A stretch of DNA of 64,000 bases. It comes from Arcanobacterium sp. (lineage in GTDB: Bacteria > Actinomycetota > Actinomycetes > Actinomycetales > Actinomycetaceae). The DNA is taken from assembly GCA_022783665.1 (NCBI GenBank), contig JALFZJ010000033.1, positions 1 through 64,000 of the forward strand. The letters are read 5' to 3'. A program made the translations under genes and the position numbers. The notes beneath the pieces are model-generated. The model did not search any database, had not been told where the DNA came from, and saw nothing but the letters and a program-made list of their open reading frames with translations. Shown one piece after another: positions 1-9,651 of the stretch. How positions within the stretch are numbered: position 1 is the first letter of the stretch; each line of letters opens with the position of its first letter.

Positions 1-1224
1 GCCAATTCCGATTTGCTCACCACGGTGACGGGCATCGACCCAGCCCGCATTGGTGAGTTCATCGGCCAACCTGTGCAGGTGAAGAGCACTGCGTTGTACC
101 CTATCAACACCTACGGCTCGGCGATGGCTGCTTTGTTCACCAATCTATCGTTGTGGATTGGAGCTTTTGCGCTCATGGTGATATTCCGAGTTGAGGTTGA
201 TACTGAGGGGCTGGGGAGCGTTTCTGTAGCTCAGGCATACCTTGGCCGATTCTTGCTTCTTGCGGCGCCTGCGTGCGGGCAGGCGATTGTGGTGACGCTC
301 GGTGATATGTTGATCGGCGTACAGTACGTAAATCCACTGGCCTTTATCGGTACTGGTGTGCTCGTAGGGCTCGCCTACCTGAGCATCATATACGCGCTCA
401 CCTCGGCTTTCGGGCATGTGGGGCGAGGGTTAGCTGTGGTGCTTGCGATATTGCAGATCCCGGGAGCTTCAGGGCTTTATCCTATCGAACTGATGCCTGA
501 TTTTTTCCGCGCGCTTTATCCGGTGCTTCCTCTCACGTATGGCATTAATGCGATGCGTGAAGTGATCGGCGGTTTCTATGGCCATCATTACGCGACATAC
601 ATCGCCGTGCTCGTTGCAATGTGTGTGACGTCGTTCGGGCTCGGGCTGCTTGGGAGGAAAGGCCTGGCGCACTTCAACCTTATGTTCAACCGAGAGCTCT
701 CCCATACGGATCTTGTGCGTTACGAGAGCGTGCAGATTCTCGGGCGGGGCTATCGCGTGGCCGATATTATGCGTGCCCTTCAAGGCCGTGAGGTATTTGC
801 AGCGCAACTAGCTCGCCACACTCGCAACTATCTCAGATGGATCCGTGGCATCGGCATTGTAGGAATCGCGGGAATGGTGGTGCTCGGATTCGTGGCATGG
901 CGGTTCCCGCAGCAAAAGACTCTCCTCCTTGGCGTCTGTGCTTTGTGGATCTTCCTCGTGATCGTCGCTGTGGTGGCGCTCGAGTATTTGAGGCAATCGC
1001 TCCACCAGTCGCGCGCTTTGGCTGAGATGAATGACGACGAATTGCGGGCTGCAATCGCCGCACGGGCTACCGGTATCCACACGGACGGTGCCTCTCTCCC
1101 CGGGGGAGCATCCGACGATGATAGGCAACGCTTTCCCAACGCAGGAGCTAGCGCGGACACCGAACCGTCTCCCGGGCAGCGCGACCTAGTGCCTGTGGCG
1201 GCCACTGATGCGGGGGATAAGTAA
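1..1224 (+). CDS. YhgE/Pip family membrane protein, C-terminal part (cut by window start)
   Basis: The reading frame is open from base 1, so the 5' part lies outside the window. The visible ~407 residues hold the hydrophobic C-terminal domain of the YhgE/Pip family (the ABC-2-permease-like half): five or six membrane segments, with conserved text such as YPIELMPDFFRALYPVLPLTYG that matches the equivalent part of the next protein. After this domain comes an extra membrane pair (around residues 278-325) and a hydrophilic, Asp/Ser/Gly-rich tail, absent from the second copy. Its stop overlaps the start of the next gene by one base (TAATG), so the two are co-translated and probably work as a pair. 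Family members were first known as phage infection proteins; a role in export of cell-surface or secreted molecules is likely but the substrate cannot be read from sequence. Confidence 0.85.
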   Translation, partial: ANSDLLTTVTGIDPARIGEFIGQPVQVKSTALYPINTYGSAMAALFTNLSLWIGAFALMVIFRVEVDTEGLGSVSVAQAYLGRFLLLAAPACGQAIVVTLGDMLIGVQYVNPLAFIGTGVLVGLAYLSIIYALTSAFGHVGRGLAVVLAILQIPGASGLYPIELMPDFFRALYPVLPLTYGINAMREVIGGFYGHHYATYIAVLVAMCVTSFGLGLLGRKGLAHFNLMFNRELSHTDLVRYESVQILGRGYRVADIMRALQGREVFAAQLARHTRNYLRWIRGIGIVGIAGMVVLGFVAWRFPQQKTLLLGVCALWIFLVIVAVVALEYLRQSLHQSRALAEMNDDELRAAIAARATGIHTDGASLPGGASDDDRQRFPNAGASADTEPSPGQRDLVPVAATDAGDK

Positions 1225-3272
1225 TGCGCGAGGTTCTGAGAGTCGTCAAGAGTGATCTGCGCTCTGCCTGGCGAAGCGTGATGGCGCTCGTGGTGATAAG
1301 CGGTCTCGTCATTATTCCGTTGCTGTTTACGTGGTTTAACGTGCTGGCAAGCTGGGATCCTCTGGGGAACACCGGCCAGCTGAAGGTTGCCGTTGCTAGC
1401 ACAGACGCAGGTTTCGACGCAGAGTTTTTGCCGATGCCGATGAACGTGGGCGAGCAGGTACTTTCAGCCTTACGCGCAAATGATCAACTCGACTGGATCA
1501 TTACTACTGAAGATGATGCTATTGACGGCGCTGAATCGGGGAAGTATTACGCCGCAATCGTGATACCTGAGAGTTTTAGCCAAGACATTATGACCTTCTA
1601 TACGGAAGGTGCCAAGCCGACGTCTATCACCTTATATACGAACGAAAAGAAGAACGCCCTCGCCCCGAAAATCACCGATCAGGGTGCCCACGGCGTCTGT
1701 GCGCAAATAGCGCAGTCGTTTATGACGACGCTCAGTGACGTGAGTTTGAGAATCATCTCGTCGATTGATTCTTATGTGAATAGCGATGGCGCACAAAACA
1801 TCTTCGATGATATTGCCGATCGGACGGCCGACGTTGAAGGCCAGTTGCGTTCGGGTGCGCAGACGGCGAGGGCTTTTTCGAGTCTACTGTCTTCATCTAC
1901 GCCGCTTATTCGCAGTGCTGAGCACATTATCAATTCGGTGAATATGAGCGTCCCTCAAGTGAAGGTATCGATATCGATTCCAGATGATTCTTTAGATTCA
2001 GCGATTAAAGCAACGGCGGGCAGTTACGACGCTCTGGAGGAGAGTATCTCCGAGCTTTATCGTAATGCTGCACAGACGCAGAATGACCGCCAGGCAGCAG
2101 TGCTTTCGGTAGCAGACAAAGTACAAGAAAGCATCGACGCCTACTCGGATCTTCGAAACGTGGTGGAAAGTGACGTTGTGCCGGTTGCGCCTGAGGCTGG
2201 AAGCGAATTGCTGAGCCGTCTTGATGAAGTCATTGCCACGCAAACGGCTGTGAAATCGGGTCTTACCTCGGTTGCCGATGCTCCAACGTTGCAAGCTCCG
2301 GATTTGTCAGCGCTCGATAATGCACGACGCGCGTTCGACGAGCTTTGCAATTCAGATCTTCCGCACACGCTCAAAGAGCTCCAAGCATCGCTGGATCAAC
2401 TGCGTGGAGATCTGGAGCGCTCTGGATCCACAATTCACTTCGATACTGCAGCGTTGGTGAACAGCGGCAAATCCTTAAACGATTTTGCTGACTCCTTGGA
2501 TGCGTATGCGGCCACATTCGAGCGCCTCCACGAGGAGGTACAAACGGCGAAAGTATCTGGGGACTTTTCGCAGCTTCGCGCTCTCGTTATCTCAGATCCA
2601 GATGTGCTGGCAAATATGATAGCTGCGCCGATCCAAGTAAATCGCGAAAGTGTTTTCTCTGTAACGTCTTTTGGTGCTGGTATGGCACCTTTGTACACGA
2701 CTCTTGCGTTGTGGATGGGAAGCCTACTGACGGCGGTGACGTTACGTACGGACCTGGGTGCTGAGGATTCTGACGGGCACAAAGCGTACTTTGGCAGATT
2801 CGCAATCTTTGCGATTATTGGCGTCTTGCAATCCACGCTTGTAGGGCTCGGGCTGATCGGGTTTGTGCAGATTGAGCCGGTGCATCCGTTCCTACTGATG
2901 CTTGCATTATGGGTGACGTCGCTTGTGTTTATGTTCGTGGTCTATACGTTAGTGGCAGTGTTCTCCAACGTTGGCAAGGCCTTCGGGGTGTTCTTGATGG
3001 TGATTCAGATTTCTGCGTCGGGCGGGGCCTACCCGTTACCCTTGCTTCCGCACTGGTTCCAGAATATGAGCCCATGGCTGCCCGTCACGTATGCCATGCG
3101 TGCTTTCCGTGCAGCCGTTGCCGGTGTGTATGACTACGATTACCTCAAAGCACTACTCGGTCTCATGGTGTTTGTTGTTCCAGCGCTATTAGTGAGTACC
3201 GTTTTTCGCAAACCGCTTGTGCGGTACAACAAGAATTTTACGAATGAGCTCACAGCCACCAAGCTCATGTAG
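1224..3272 (+). CDS. YhgE/Pip family membrane protein, full length
   Basis: A 682-residue protein with the full family architecture: a first membrane helix near residues 20-42 (VVISGLVIIPLLFTWFNVLASW), a long extracytoplasmic region of about 430 residues that is predicted helical/coiled (many Ala, Leu, Ser, Asp heptads), and a C-terminal membrane domain with about six helices from residue ~485. The ATG overlaps the stop of the preceding paralogue, making a two-gene unit. Members of this family are found beside antibiotic-resistance, phage-receptor or type VII secretion genes; nothing here indicates which. It is followed by a gene-free stretch of 440 bases. Confidence 0.88.
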   Translation: MREVLRVVKSDLRSAWRSVMALVVISGLVIIPLLFTWFNVLASWDPLGNTGQLKVAVASTDAGFDAEFLPMPMNVGEQVLSALRANDQLDWIITTEDDAIDGAESGKYYAAIVIPESFSQDIMTFYTEGAKPTSITLYTNEKKNALAPKITDQGAHGVCAQIAQSFMTTLSDVSLRIISSIDSYVNSDGAQNIFDDIADRTADVEGQLRSGAQTARAFSSLLSSSTPLIRSAEHIINSVNMSVPQVKVSISIPDDSLDSAIKATAGSYDALEESISELYRNAAQTQNDRQAAVLSVADKVQESIDAYSDLRNVVESDVVPVAPEAGSELLSRLDEVIATQTAVKSGLTSVADAPTLQAPDLSALDNARRAFDELCNSDLPHTLKELQASLDQLRGDLERSGSTIHFDTAALVNSGKSLNDFADSLDAYAATFERLHEEVQTAKVSGDFSQLRALVISDPDVLANMIAAPIQVNRESVFSVTSFGAGMAPLYTTLALWMGSLLTAVTLRTDLGAEDSDGHKAYFGRFAIFAIIGVLQSTLVGLGLIGFVQIEPVHPFLLMLALWVTSLVFMFVVYTLVAVFSNVGKAFGVFLMVIQISASGGAYPLPLLPHWFQNMSPWLPVTYAMRAFRAAVAGVYDYDYLKALLGLMVFVVPALLVSTVFRKPLVRYNKNFTNELTATKLM

Positions 3273-3713
3273 GTCTGATAGGTATGGGCATCTGGATATT
3301 CAGTCGTGAGCTTGCTGAGGGGTTGGAGGTAAATGTAGTCAATCTTGGGCAAGTGGACACGTAAATACATGAAGTCCTTATCGATATTGAAGGCCTCCAA
3401 TGACAACCAATATTTTTCGTGGCAATCAGTAACCCGCTGAGGGTGTGTTGAGGAATGTGCTCAACGCGCAGAGCAAAAGAGTCAGCCCACCCAAAGGTAC
3501 TTGGGTGGGCTGAGCTATCTATCTCACAATCTCCCGAACGGCGGATTGATTCTATCGACTTCGTTTCTACCATCGGATGCAGCGGACGTGTGTTACATAG
3601 TGTCGGGTCCATGCCCTTCTGGAGATCGTCCTTTTGGGAGGTAGCTTGGCGGTTTACGCGCGTCAAATAGATATGTAGACTACTACGGATAATAGACGTT
3701 AAGTCGCCGTTTC
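3273..3713. other. gene-free stretch with a possible decayed reading frame
   Basis: Between the YhgE gene and the convergent minus-strand gene there are 441 bases without a convincing gene. On the minus strand a frame open from about 3460 to 3140 encodes text of protein-like composition (for example CHEKYWLSLEAFNIDKDF near 3424-3371), with no usable start codon or ribosome binding site, and it then runs antisense into the YhgE gene. It could be the relic of a gene or of a mobile element, but I do not recognise it. The only clear element is the hairpin at 3483-3512. Confidence 0.3.
3483..3512. terminator. perfect 12-bp hairpin, probable terminator
   Basis: CAGCCCACCCAA and its exact reverse complement are separated by a six-base loop (AGGTAC). 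On the minus strand the stem is followed by ACTCTTTTG, which gives a modest U-run, so it most likely ends transcripts of the minus-strand gene that stops at 3714; it may also stop read-through from the YhgE pair. Confidence 0.6.
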
Positions 3714-4526
3714 TTACCCAAGCAACCAAGTTGCCGACGGTGTATCGCCAAATGCCGAACCGTAGTAGGAGATGCTGGTTGCATCGGGCTTTACGGCTAC
3801 AATTCCTGATACGCTACCGCCAGCATTGAGTGAGCCAGATTCGAGTTGACCCTCATCGATGATTGGCCATTCAACATCTTGGATCGAACCGGATGGGCTG
3901 ATTTGGCGCCAATCAAAGCTATTGAAATCAGCAGGCTCTGTTCCAGTGTTTTCGTAAGAGATTGTCACAAACACGTAGTCGTCGCCTATCGAATCAGTCT
4001 TTGGTTCGGCGCTGTCAACGGAGATCCGCAGACCGCTATCGAGCGTTACAGAATCACCGATGGCGAGATCAGTGGCGGCGGTGCCGCCATTTTGTGAGTC
4101 GCCATCGTCAGTTGCGGAGTCGCCCTCAGTTGTTTCAGTGGACTCACTAGCGGTTGAACTAGATGTGGCAGCAACCTCTGGGCCAGACTCAAGTTCCTCG
4201 GAAACTTGGTCAAGCGCCTTCCCGAAGACGAACTGTGTGACGAGAACAACGACGATTGCTAGAGCGCTAATGGCAATCGCTGTGATCACAAGCCCCTTTC
4301 CTGTTTTCTTGCCCTTGTGTATTGACACGATCGCGATGATGCCAAGAATCAATGCAACTATCGCTATGAAGAATGAGATGTTATTGAGCAAGGGGATCCA
4401 GGATCCAAGGATTGCAACTATGGCGAGCACTAAAGATACTATGCCGATCACTGAAGTACCGCGGTTTTGCGGCTCGGCCGGTTGCGGAGTTTGAGTGGGC
4501 GGTAATGGATCTTGCAGTTCAGACAC
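3714..4526 (-). CDS. DUF4190-like membrane protein with exported DUF4352-like domain
   Basis: Starts at GTG 4526 with a good GGAGG six bases upstream. The 270-residue product has a short proline-rich cytoplasmic N-terminus, three or four membrane helices between residues ~25 and ~112 (the pattern of DUF4190 proteins), a Ser/Thr/Glu/Asp-rich linker (about 115-150), and a C-terminal beta-sandwich-like domain (about 152-268) with the DUF4352-type sequence FVTISYENTGTEPADF. Such proteins are usually surface-exposed and of unknown function. It is a single gene with its own promoter region; the nifJ-type gene upstream on the same strand is 270 bases away. Confidence 0.75.
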   Translation of the reverse strand: MSELQDPLPPTQTPQPAEPQNRGTSVIGIVSLVLAIVAILGSWIPLLNNISFFIAIVALILGIIAIVSIHKGKKTGKGLVITAIAISALAIVVVLVTQFVFGKALDQVSEELESGPEVAATSSSTASESTETTEGDSATDDGDSQNGGTAATDLAIGDSVTLDSGLRISVDSAEPKTDSIGDDYVFVTISYENTGTEPADFNSFDWRQISPSGSIQDVEWPIIDEGQLESGSLNAGGSVSGIVAVKPDATSISYYGSAFGDTPSATWLLG

Positions 4527-4795
4527 GGTATTCCTCCAATTTGAGCTTGGCTACGTTGGAGGTTATGCAAAAGTCTTCTATCGATCTCGTTCAATAAGAG
4601 CTGTTATTTGGCGAACCGATGTTAGTGCTGTGTACACTTTCCGATAGCCTCCACCAAGAGAATTTCATATTCGGGGGGGTGTCAAGCGGTATCAGGAGGT
4701 GTACATCAGGCACTTGCTTCCGCAATTAATTCATGCGTCCGATGCGCGATCGCTTATCCTTAGGCAGCTTTAGCGCGACGCGGAAAATGGAACCC
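4527..4795. other. intergenic region between membrane-protein gene and oxidoreductase
   Basis: Holds the 3' flank of the oxidoreductase gene and the promoter region of the downstream minus-strand gene. A TTGACA-like hexamer occurs on the minus strand at 4685-4680 beside a run of seven C, but no matching -10 box stands at the right distance. No open frame or hairpin of note. Confidence 0.4.
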
Positions 4796-7700
4796 CTAGC
4801 CTTGTGCAGCTGCAAGCGCTTCGTCGAGTGCACTTGTTGCCTTGGATAGCTCCTTTTCGAGGCGAGCGTTCTCTTTGCGGAGCGCATCGAGATTCTGGCC
4901 CGCGAGATACTGCAAGAGATGCCAGTTCTCGCGGCACTGTTCAGTGAGCTTCACTATCGGCGCTCCCACGCGGATCTTTAGGAGTGCTCCTGCAGCGTCA
5001 GTTGCGTAGATATACGGCGTAGCGCCAACCCTTTCTTCCACATCGAGATCAATATACCTTGCAATCGGCGTCGGGTTGGGTGCATCATCCGCAAGCACTG
5101 AGAAGTGCTTGCGGAAGCGCTGCTCTGTGTAGGCAAAGTCTGCTGGTGTATAAGGTAGTTCGAGGGTCTTAGCAGCGCCGTCGTCATCAAGATATGGCAG
5201 GCGATTGCGTGCCCACGTATCCTTCACATTAGGATTCCCCGCAAGAATGAAACGATCCGGGAATTCAGCATGCTGTGGCTCATGAACAAACAGTGGGCTG
5301 ACGCGGCTCTTCACTGCCAACTTCGACTGCTCGGTAGAGGCGTCGTCCGCGATGCCGTGCTCAGGCTGGCAGGGAGTATAAACGTCGATCACCGCAGGGT
5401 AGTCATTCTGTGAGAGTGCTGCACTCACGTTCTTCAGGAAATGAGCCTGATATGCCGTACTTGTTGATACAACGAGCACGTTGGGATGCATCGCGGCAAG
5501 AATCCCGAGTTCTTTGCGCTGCTCATCCTTGCCATGCAAATACGTGCCAACCCTCGCCAGATCAGAATCTTGGCCTTCGAGGGAAGCTGTAGATACCTGG
5601 CCACCCGTATTGGAATAGGCTCCCGTATTGAGTACGAGCATTTTCATCGGCGTCCCCGATGCAAGAATCCGCGAAAAGGCGCCAAAACCAATATCATAGG
5701 TTGCGCCATCGCCACCGATGGTGAGCACGGCAGGCATCAAGCCGAGTTCATCGTCGCTGAATGCTTTCCAATCAGGGCGATCACTGGGGAGTTCGTCTGG
5801 GCTTACGCCGTCGAGGAGTGCGCGAGCCTGGCGCATCGCCAGTACATCGCCGGCGAGGTCTGCTGCGAGCCCTTCAAAGATCCCCTTGGCGAGGGGTTGT
5901 GCATCTTGGAACAGGCCATTCACCCACGGCTGCTGATACGAGTTGTATGGAGCCGTTGAGGCATAGACCGATGAGCAGCCAGTGGAGTTTGCGATTACTG
6001 CCCCCGCTGGGCCGGTGCCCGAGCCTGGGCCTTCATAACGGTAAAGACGGCGTTCCAGTGTTGCAAGGAGCTTGCGCGCCACGTCTGCGCCCGCGCCATC
6101 AGTGATGAACGTGCGCAGCTGATCGACAAGATCAGTAAGTTCTTCACGATGCTTGGCAATGCGCGACCGATTGAGTTCTTCAGTGAGCGCCATCGTCTGG
6201 CGGATAGCAGTTACTTCGCCGCACCCTCGGCAAGCACCATGCCCACCGATCGTTGAATAGTAATTGCGATGGTTAAGGAAAACACGTTTCAGATCAAGGC
6301 TCGGCCCTGAATGCGGATCAGAATAATGCTCAGGAGTATTGGGGAGCTTCGATAAGAACGCGAAACGCTCTTGCGCTTGTGCCAATACAGAGTCATCTTG
6401 CTCTGTGGCAATGAGCGCATTTGGCCCGCACACCTGCACGCATTCGAGACAACCCGTACACTTCCACGGATCAATAGTGGCGGCAAACAAAGCTCCATCA
6501 CCAGGAGCCTTTTTCTCCATCGCGTCGAAAAATGGGCGGGTACGTGCCACGGGGAAAGATTCAAGCACCTTGCTTACGGCTGCTATCGATTCGGCAAGCC
6601 CGCTCACCGCTGCGCCGTCTTCTTGGGCAAACTGCGTGGCTCCGGCTTCGAACAAGCGAGATACTTCGGGGCGATCTTTACGCCCGAGATAATCGGAGCG
6701 CATCGCTTGTGCAATTGCTCCTGCGTGTTCGCTGACGGCGTGCCCTTCATCGCCTGCCTCTTTTGCTGCTGTGCGCAGCAAATCGGCTATAGTAAACACC
6801 GTATTGGGGATCGCACTATCTGGACAGGCGAGAGCACATTCCATACATCCAGTACACAACGACGATTCAAATACTGGGATCTGGCGGCGGAATAAACCTT
6901 TATCTTTCGATGCCGCTGAGCCTGCTGGTACGAAATAGCCGGTACCAGGAAGCACCGGAGCCTCCGAGACTGTACCATCTGCAAACGGTTTGCCAAGTAT
7001 CTCATCAAAATACTCCTGATCGAATAAGCCTTGTGTAAGCGCACCCTGCCCGGCGCCGCACATGTTACGTGAAAGGGAGATATCACGCAGACCGAGCGTA
7101 CGCTGCGGTGCACCGGCAGGTGCTGCGGAGCTGCTCAACGAATCGCTTTGTGCATTACCATCGGCACGATCATATTCCTCATAATCGACGCGCTGTGCAC
7201 GGGCAGCCCCAGCGCGGACGACGCCCATATTAGCGCTCACAACCGCCGAGCCTTTGGAACCGAATTTGTGTTCGATCTGCTCCTCGATTTTGGCTAGCAT
7301 GGCAGTTTCGTCGCTGCCAGAGGCGATGCGATCAACTTTCGTTGCCACGGCTCCAATAAAGGCCACGCCCATCATGCGGGTTTCGAGATCAGGATTAGGC
7401 GCATGCTCCTTTGCCACTGAAAAAGCATCAAGAATAAAGAAATTGATATGGCGATCACGGATCGTCTGGCGGGCGGAAACCGGCAGGCGATCCCACGTTT
7501 CGCGCGGGCTGCGGTGCGACTGCAAGATAAAAGTGCCACCCGACGTCAGCCCCTTAAGCGGATCAGTGTGTGCAAACACCATGTGATCAGGGGAGACGAC
7601 GATTTCGACGTCTTCCAGCTCAGCATTAGTTATCTTGATTGGTTCGGGGCTGAGAGTTATATAGTAGTTCGTCGGCGATCCGGATTTCTCTGAACCATAC

Positions 7701-9502
7701 TTGGGTGAGGCTTTCGAATGCATCTGGAGCATTTCCGCGAGGATATCAGTGAGGAGCTTACCCGTGGCTATCGTGCCGTAACCACCAACCGAGTGGAAAC
7801 GGATACGCATGGCTTCAGGAGGTAGCAGGCCCACAGGATTGGGCTCAACATCGAGTGCCATGCTCTCAGTACGCGGATATGCCGCGCGAAGTTGCTCCTG
7901 CAAGGCGGCTTGCTCGCCGCTAGCATCCGGATCGAAGAAAGTGGAGCCAATATAAAACTCTGGCGCGAGTGAGCCTGACGCCATCGCCTTATATGCAGCG
8001 ATCAAGTGACGCGGCTGCACATCATGCCCGCCAATGCCGAAGAATCCGGTGGATACGTCAGGGATTTTGCCCGCATTGAGCGCTGGAACCCCCTCGTACC
8101 GTATTGCCCTGGCGTTTTGGCTCGCATGGATAATCGCAGTGTTCACGAATGAAGTAAGTGCGGCTTGGCCAGAGCGTTCGAGTACTGTGATTGCCTTGGC
8201 GCCCTTGATCGCTTCAACAAACTCAGCCTCTGGGAAGGGCTGAAGCATCACCACTTGCACCAAACCAGCTTTGATTCCGTGGGCGCGCAAATAGGGCAAA
8301 ATTGCCTGCACGTCTTGTGAAATAGAGCCAAGAGCCACCATGATCACGTCAGCATCGTCGGTCATAAACTGCCGTATAGGTTGATAGTCGGATCCGGTGA
8401 GCTCGTTGTACTCGGCCATCGCCCGCCGCGCAAGTGCCGGTACGTCTGCCTCGAAATGTGTGTGATGGTCTGCTACGCCAGCCTGGAAATCTGGCTGGTT
8501 TTGTACAGGGCCGGTCAATCCCGGATTATCCAGATCCACGAGCGCAGGAAGGAGCGGGCGCATGCCCTTGGCGGGAGCGTTCACCCATTGACGCCGCCAT
8601 GCAGCTAGCTGGGAATCATTAAGACCTTCACCGAGCAGCAGCGGCGCAAGACCAGAATCAAAAAGTGAGCCTGCGGCGTCTTGCTCAATCTGCGAGGAAT
8701 GCGAATCGAGGAAAGCGTGTATCTCTTTACCCGCCTGGGCGCTGAGCTCGCGAGCCTTAACACGCGCATCGGTGAAGGCGCCAAGCTGGAACGCGCGCCC
8801 CTTGGCGCCATAGAGCATTTCCTGGGCTACAGTCGGGCTTTCAATATACCCAGTGGGATCACCAAGATATTCGCGCACAAGATCAGCCTCAGGAAGGCGT
8901 GCCTCGCTCATAACGTGTGAGGTAGAAAAACCATCCATACAGTTGGCGACTGGAATCAACGATAATGACGCCGTGCGATACGAAATAAGTGCAAGATCGG
9001 CGGCTTCTTCGGGCGTTGCACCGAACAACACCGTGTAGCCCGAAGGGAGAAGAGCGTAGACGTCGTCATGCCCGCCCATTACGTTTAAGGAATGCCGTGA
9101 GACGACGCGCGCAGCGATGTGCAATACAAAACCACCGATGCGCCGCCCTACAGTGACGAAATGTGACTCCATTCCATACAGGACGCCTTGAGACGAGGAT
9201 GCATTCGAAATGAACTTCCCGCCGGTAAGAGCTGCCCCCAAAGCGCCGGACTGTGCAGAATGCTCACCTTCAGGTTCGAAGAAGAACGGATGGGCACCCC
9301 ACACATTGGGCACCCCTTGGGCTACGGTGTTTTGGAAGGTCTCTGAGATTTCAGTGGAAGGGGTGATCGGATAGCCGATCACACCCCCGCACACCATATT
9401 CATCACTCGCGCTACGGCACCGTTTCCGTTGATCACTTCTACTGTGCCCGAATACTTGGGATGGCGGGCGGCCTGCGAGGTGAACTCGGTGCTTTCACTC
9501 AT
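4796..9502 (-). CDS. nifJ: pyruvate:ferredoxin (flavodoxin) oxidoreductase, extended form
   Basis: Single-chain PFOR that oxidises pyruvate (or a related 2-oxoacid) and CoA to acetyl-CoA and CO2 and reduces ferredoxin or flavodoxin. Domains in order: N-terminal thiamine-pyrophosphate (pyrimidine) domain with YPITPSTEISE near residue 44; CoA-side domain II; gamma domain with VGGYGTIATGKLL near 573; a two-cluster ferredoxin domain with CTGCMECALACP near 883 and CTGCLECVQVCGP near 1015; and the TPP-binding beta domain with HGACRGCGE near 1088, GGDGATYDIGFG near 1263 and SNTGGQ near 1297. At 1568 residues it is roughly 350-400 longer than usual PFORs: about 120 residues separate the two cluster motifs, another segment sits in the beta domain, and the C-terminus ends in a short coiled coil. 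AGGAG stands 11 bases before the ATG. Confidence is high for the family, less for pyruvate as the only substrate. Confidence 0.9.
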   Translation of the reverse strand: MSESTEFTSQAARHPKYSGTVEVINGNGAVARVMNMVCGGVIGYPITPSTEISETFQNTVAQGVPNVWGAHPFFFEPEGEHSAQSGALGAALTGGKFISNASSSQGVLYGMESHFVTVGRRIGGFVLHIAARVVSRHSLNVMGGHDDVYALLPSGYTVLFGATPEEAADLALISYRTASLSLIPVANCMDGFSTSHVMSEARLPEADLVREYLGDPTGYIESPTVAQEMLYGAKGRAFQLGAFTDARVKARELSAQAGKEIHAFLDSHSSQIEQDAAGSLFDSGLAPLLLGEGLNDSQLAAWRRQWVNAPAKGMRPLLPALVDLDNPGLTGPVQNQPDFQAGVADHHTHFEADVPALARRAMAEYNELTGSDYQPIRQFMTDDADVIMVALGSISQDVQAILPYLRAHGIKAGLVQVVMLQPFPEAEFVEAIKGAKAITVLERSGQAALTSFVNTAIIHASQNARAIRYEGVPALNAGKIPDVSTGFFGIGGHDVQPRHLIAAYKAMASGSLAPEFYIGSTFFDPDASGEQAALQEQLRAAYPRTESMALDVEPNPVGLLPPEAMRIRFHSVGGYGTIATGKLLTDILAEMLQMHSKASPKYGSEKSGSPTNYYITLSPEPIKITNAELEDVEIVVSPDHMVFAHTDPLKGLTSGGTFILQSHRSPRETWDRLPVSARQTIRDRHINFFILDAFSVAKEHAPNPDLETRMMGVAFIGAVATKVDRIASGSDETAMLAKIEEQIEHKFGSKGSAVVSANMGVVRAGAARAQRVDYEEYDRADGNAQSDSLSSSAAPAGAPQRTLGLRDISLSRNMCGAGQGALTQGLFDQEYFDEILGKPFADGTVSEAPVLPGTGYFVPAGSAASKDKGLFRRQIPVFESSLCTGCMECALACPDSAIPNTVFTIADLLRTAAKEAGDEGHAVSEHAGAIAQAMRSDYLGRKDRPEVSRLFEAGATQFAQEDGAAVSGLAESIAAVSKVLESFPVARTRPFFDAMEKKAPGDGALFAATIDPWKCTGCLECVQVCGPNALIATEQDDSVLAQAQERFAFLSKLPNTPEHYSDPHSGPSLDLKRVFLNHRNYYSTIGGHGACRGCGEVTAIRQTMALTEELNRSRIAKHREELTDLVDQLRTFITDGAGADVARKLLATLERRLYRYEGPGSGTGPAGAVIANSTGCSSVYASTAPYNSYQQPWVNGLFQDAQPLAKGIFEGLAADLAGDVLAMRQARALLDGVSPDELPSDRPDWKAFSDDELGLMPAVLTIGGDGATYDIGFGAFSRILASGTPMKMLVLNTGAYSNTGGQVSTASLEGQDSDLARVGTYLHGKDEQRKELGILAAMHPNVLVVSTSTAYQAHFLKNVSAALSQNDYPAVIDVYTPCQPEHGIADDASTEQSKLAVKSRVSPLFVHEPQHAEFPDRFILAGNPNVKDTWARNRLPYLDDDGAAKTLELPYTPADFAYTEQRFRKHFSVLADDAPNPTPIARYIDLDVEERVGATPYIYATDAAGALLKIRVGAPIVKLTEQCRENWHLLQYLAGQNLDALRKENARLEKELSKATSALDEALAAAQG

Positions 9503-9575
9503 GTTGAACTATGCTCCTAGACTCGTAATGGCGTGGCGCAATATCACTACCGCCAGTTTAGTGAAGTGGCGTGTG

Positions 9576-9605
9576 GTTTTCGCGCCAGAGCTCAGAAGCG
9601 AAAAC
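9576..9605. promoter_or_regulatory. 8-bp inverted repeat upstream of the oxidoreductase gene
   Basis: GTTTTCGC and GCGAAAAC are separated by 14 bases. The element lies about 75 bases upstream of the nifJ start and about 47 bases after the stop of the lipid-kinase gene, all on the minus strand. It could be an operator for the oxidoreductase or a weak terminator of the kinase gene; there is no U-run after it. Confidence 0.35.
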
Positions 9606-9651
9606 ATGTGCAGCCCGTTTCACACTGCTCAACCGCTGCGAGATTCGTCGG

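Noticed and set aside
469-807. Open frames antisense to the YhgE, oxidoreductase, trigger factor and ftsY genes
   Set aside because: They lie wholly inside well-supported genes, in complementary frames, and lack start signals and known motifs.
3265-3729. 154-codon minus-strand frame after the YhgE gene as a gene
   Set aside because: It spans the 12-bp hairpin, has no ribosome site and shows no recognisable family; described only as a possible relic.
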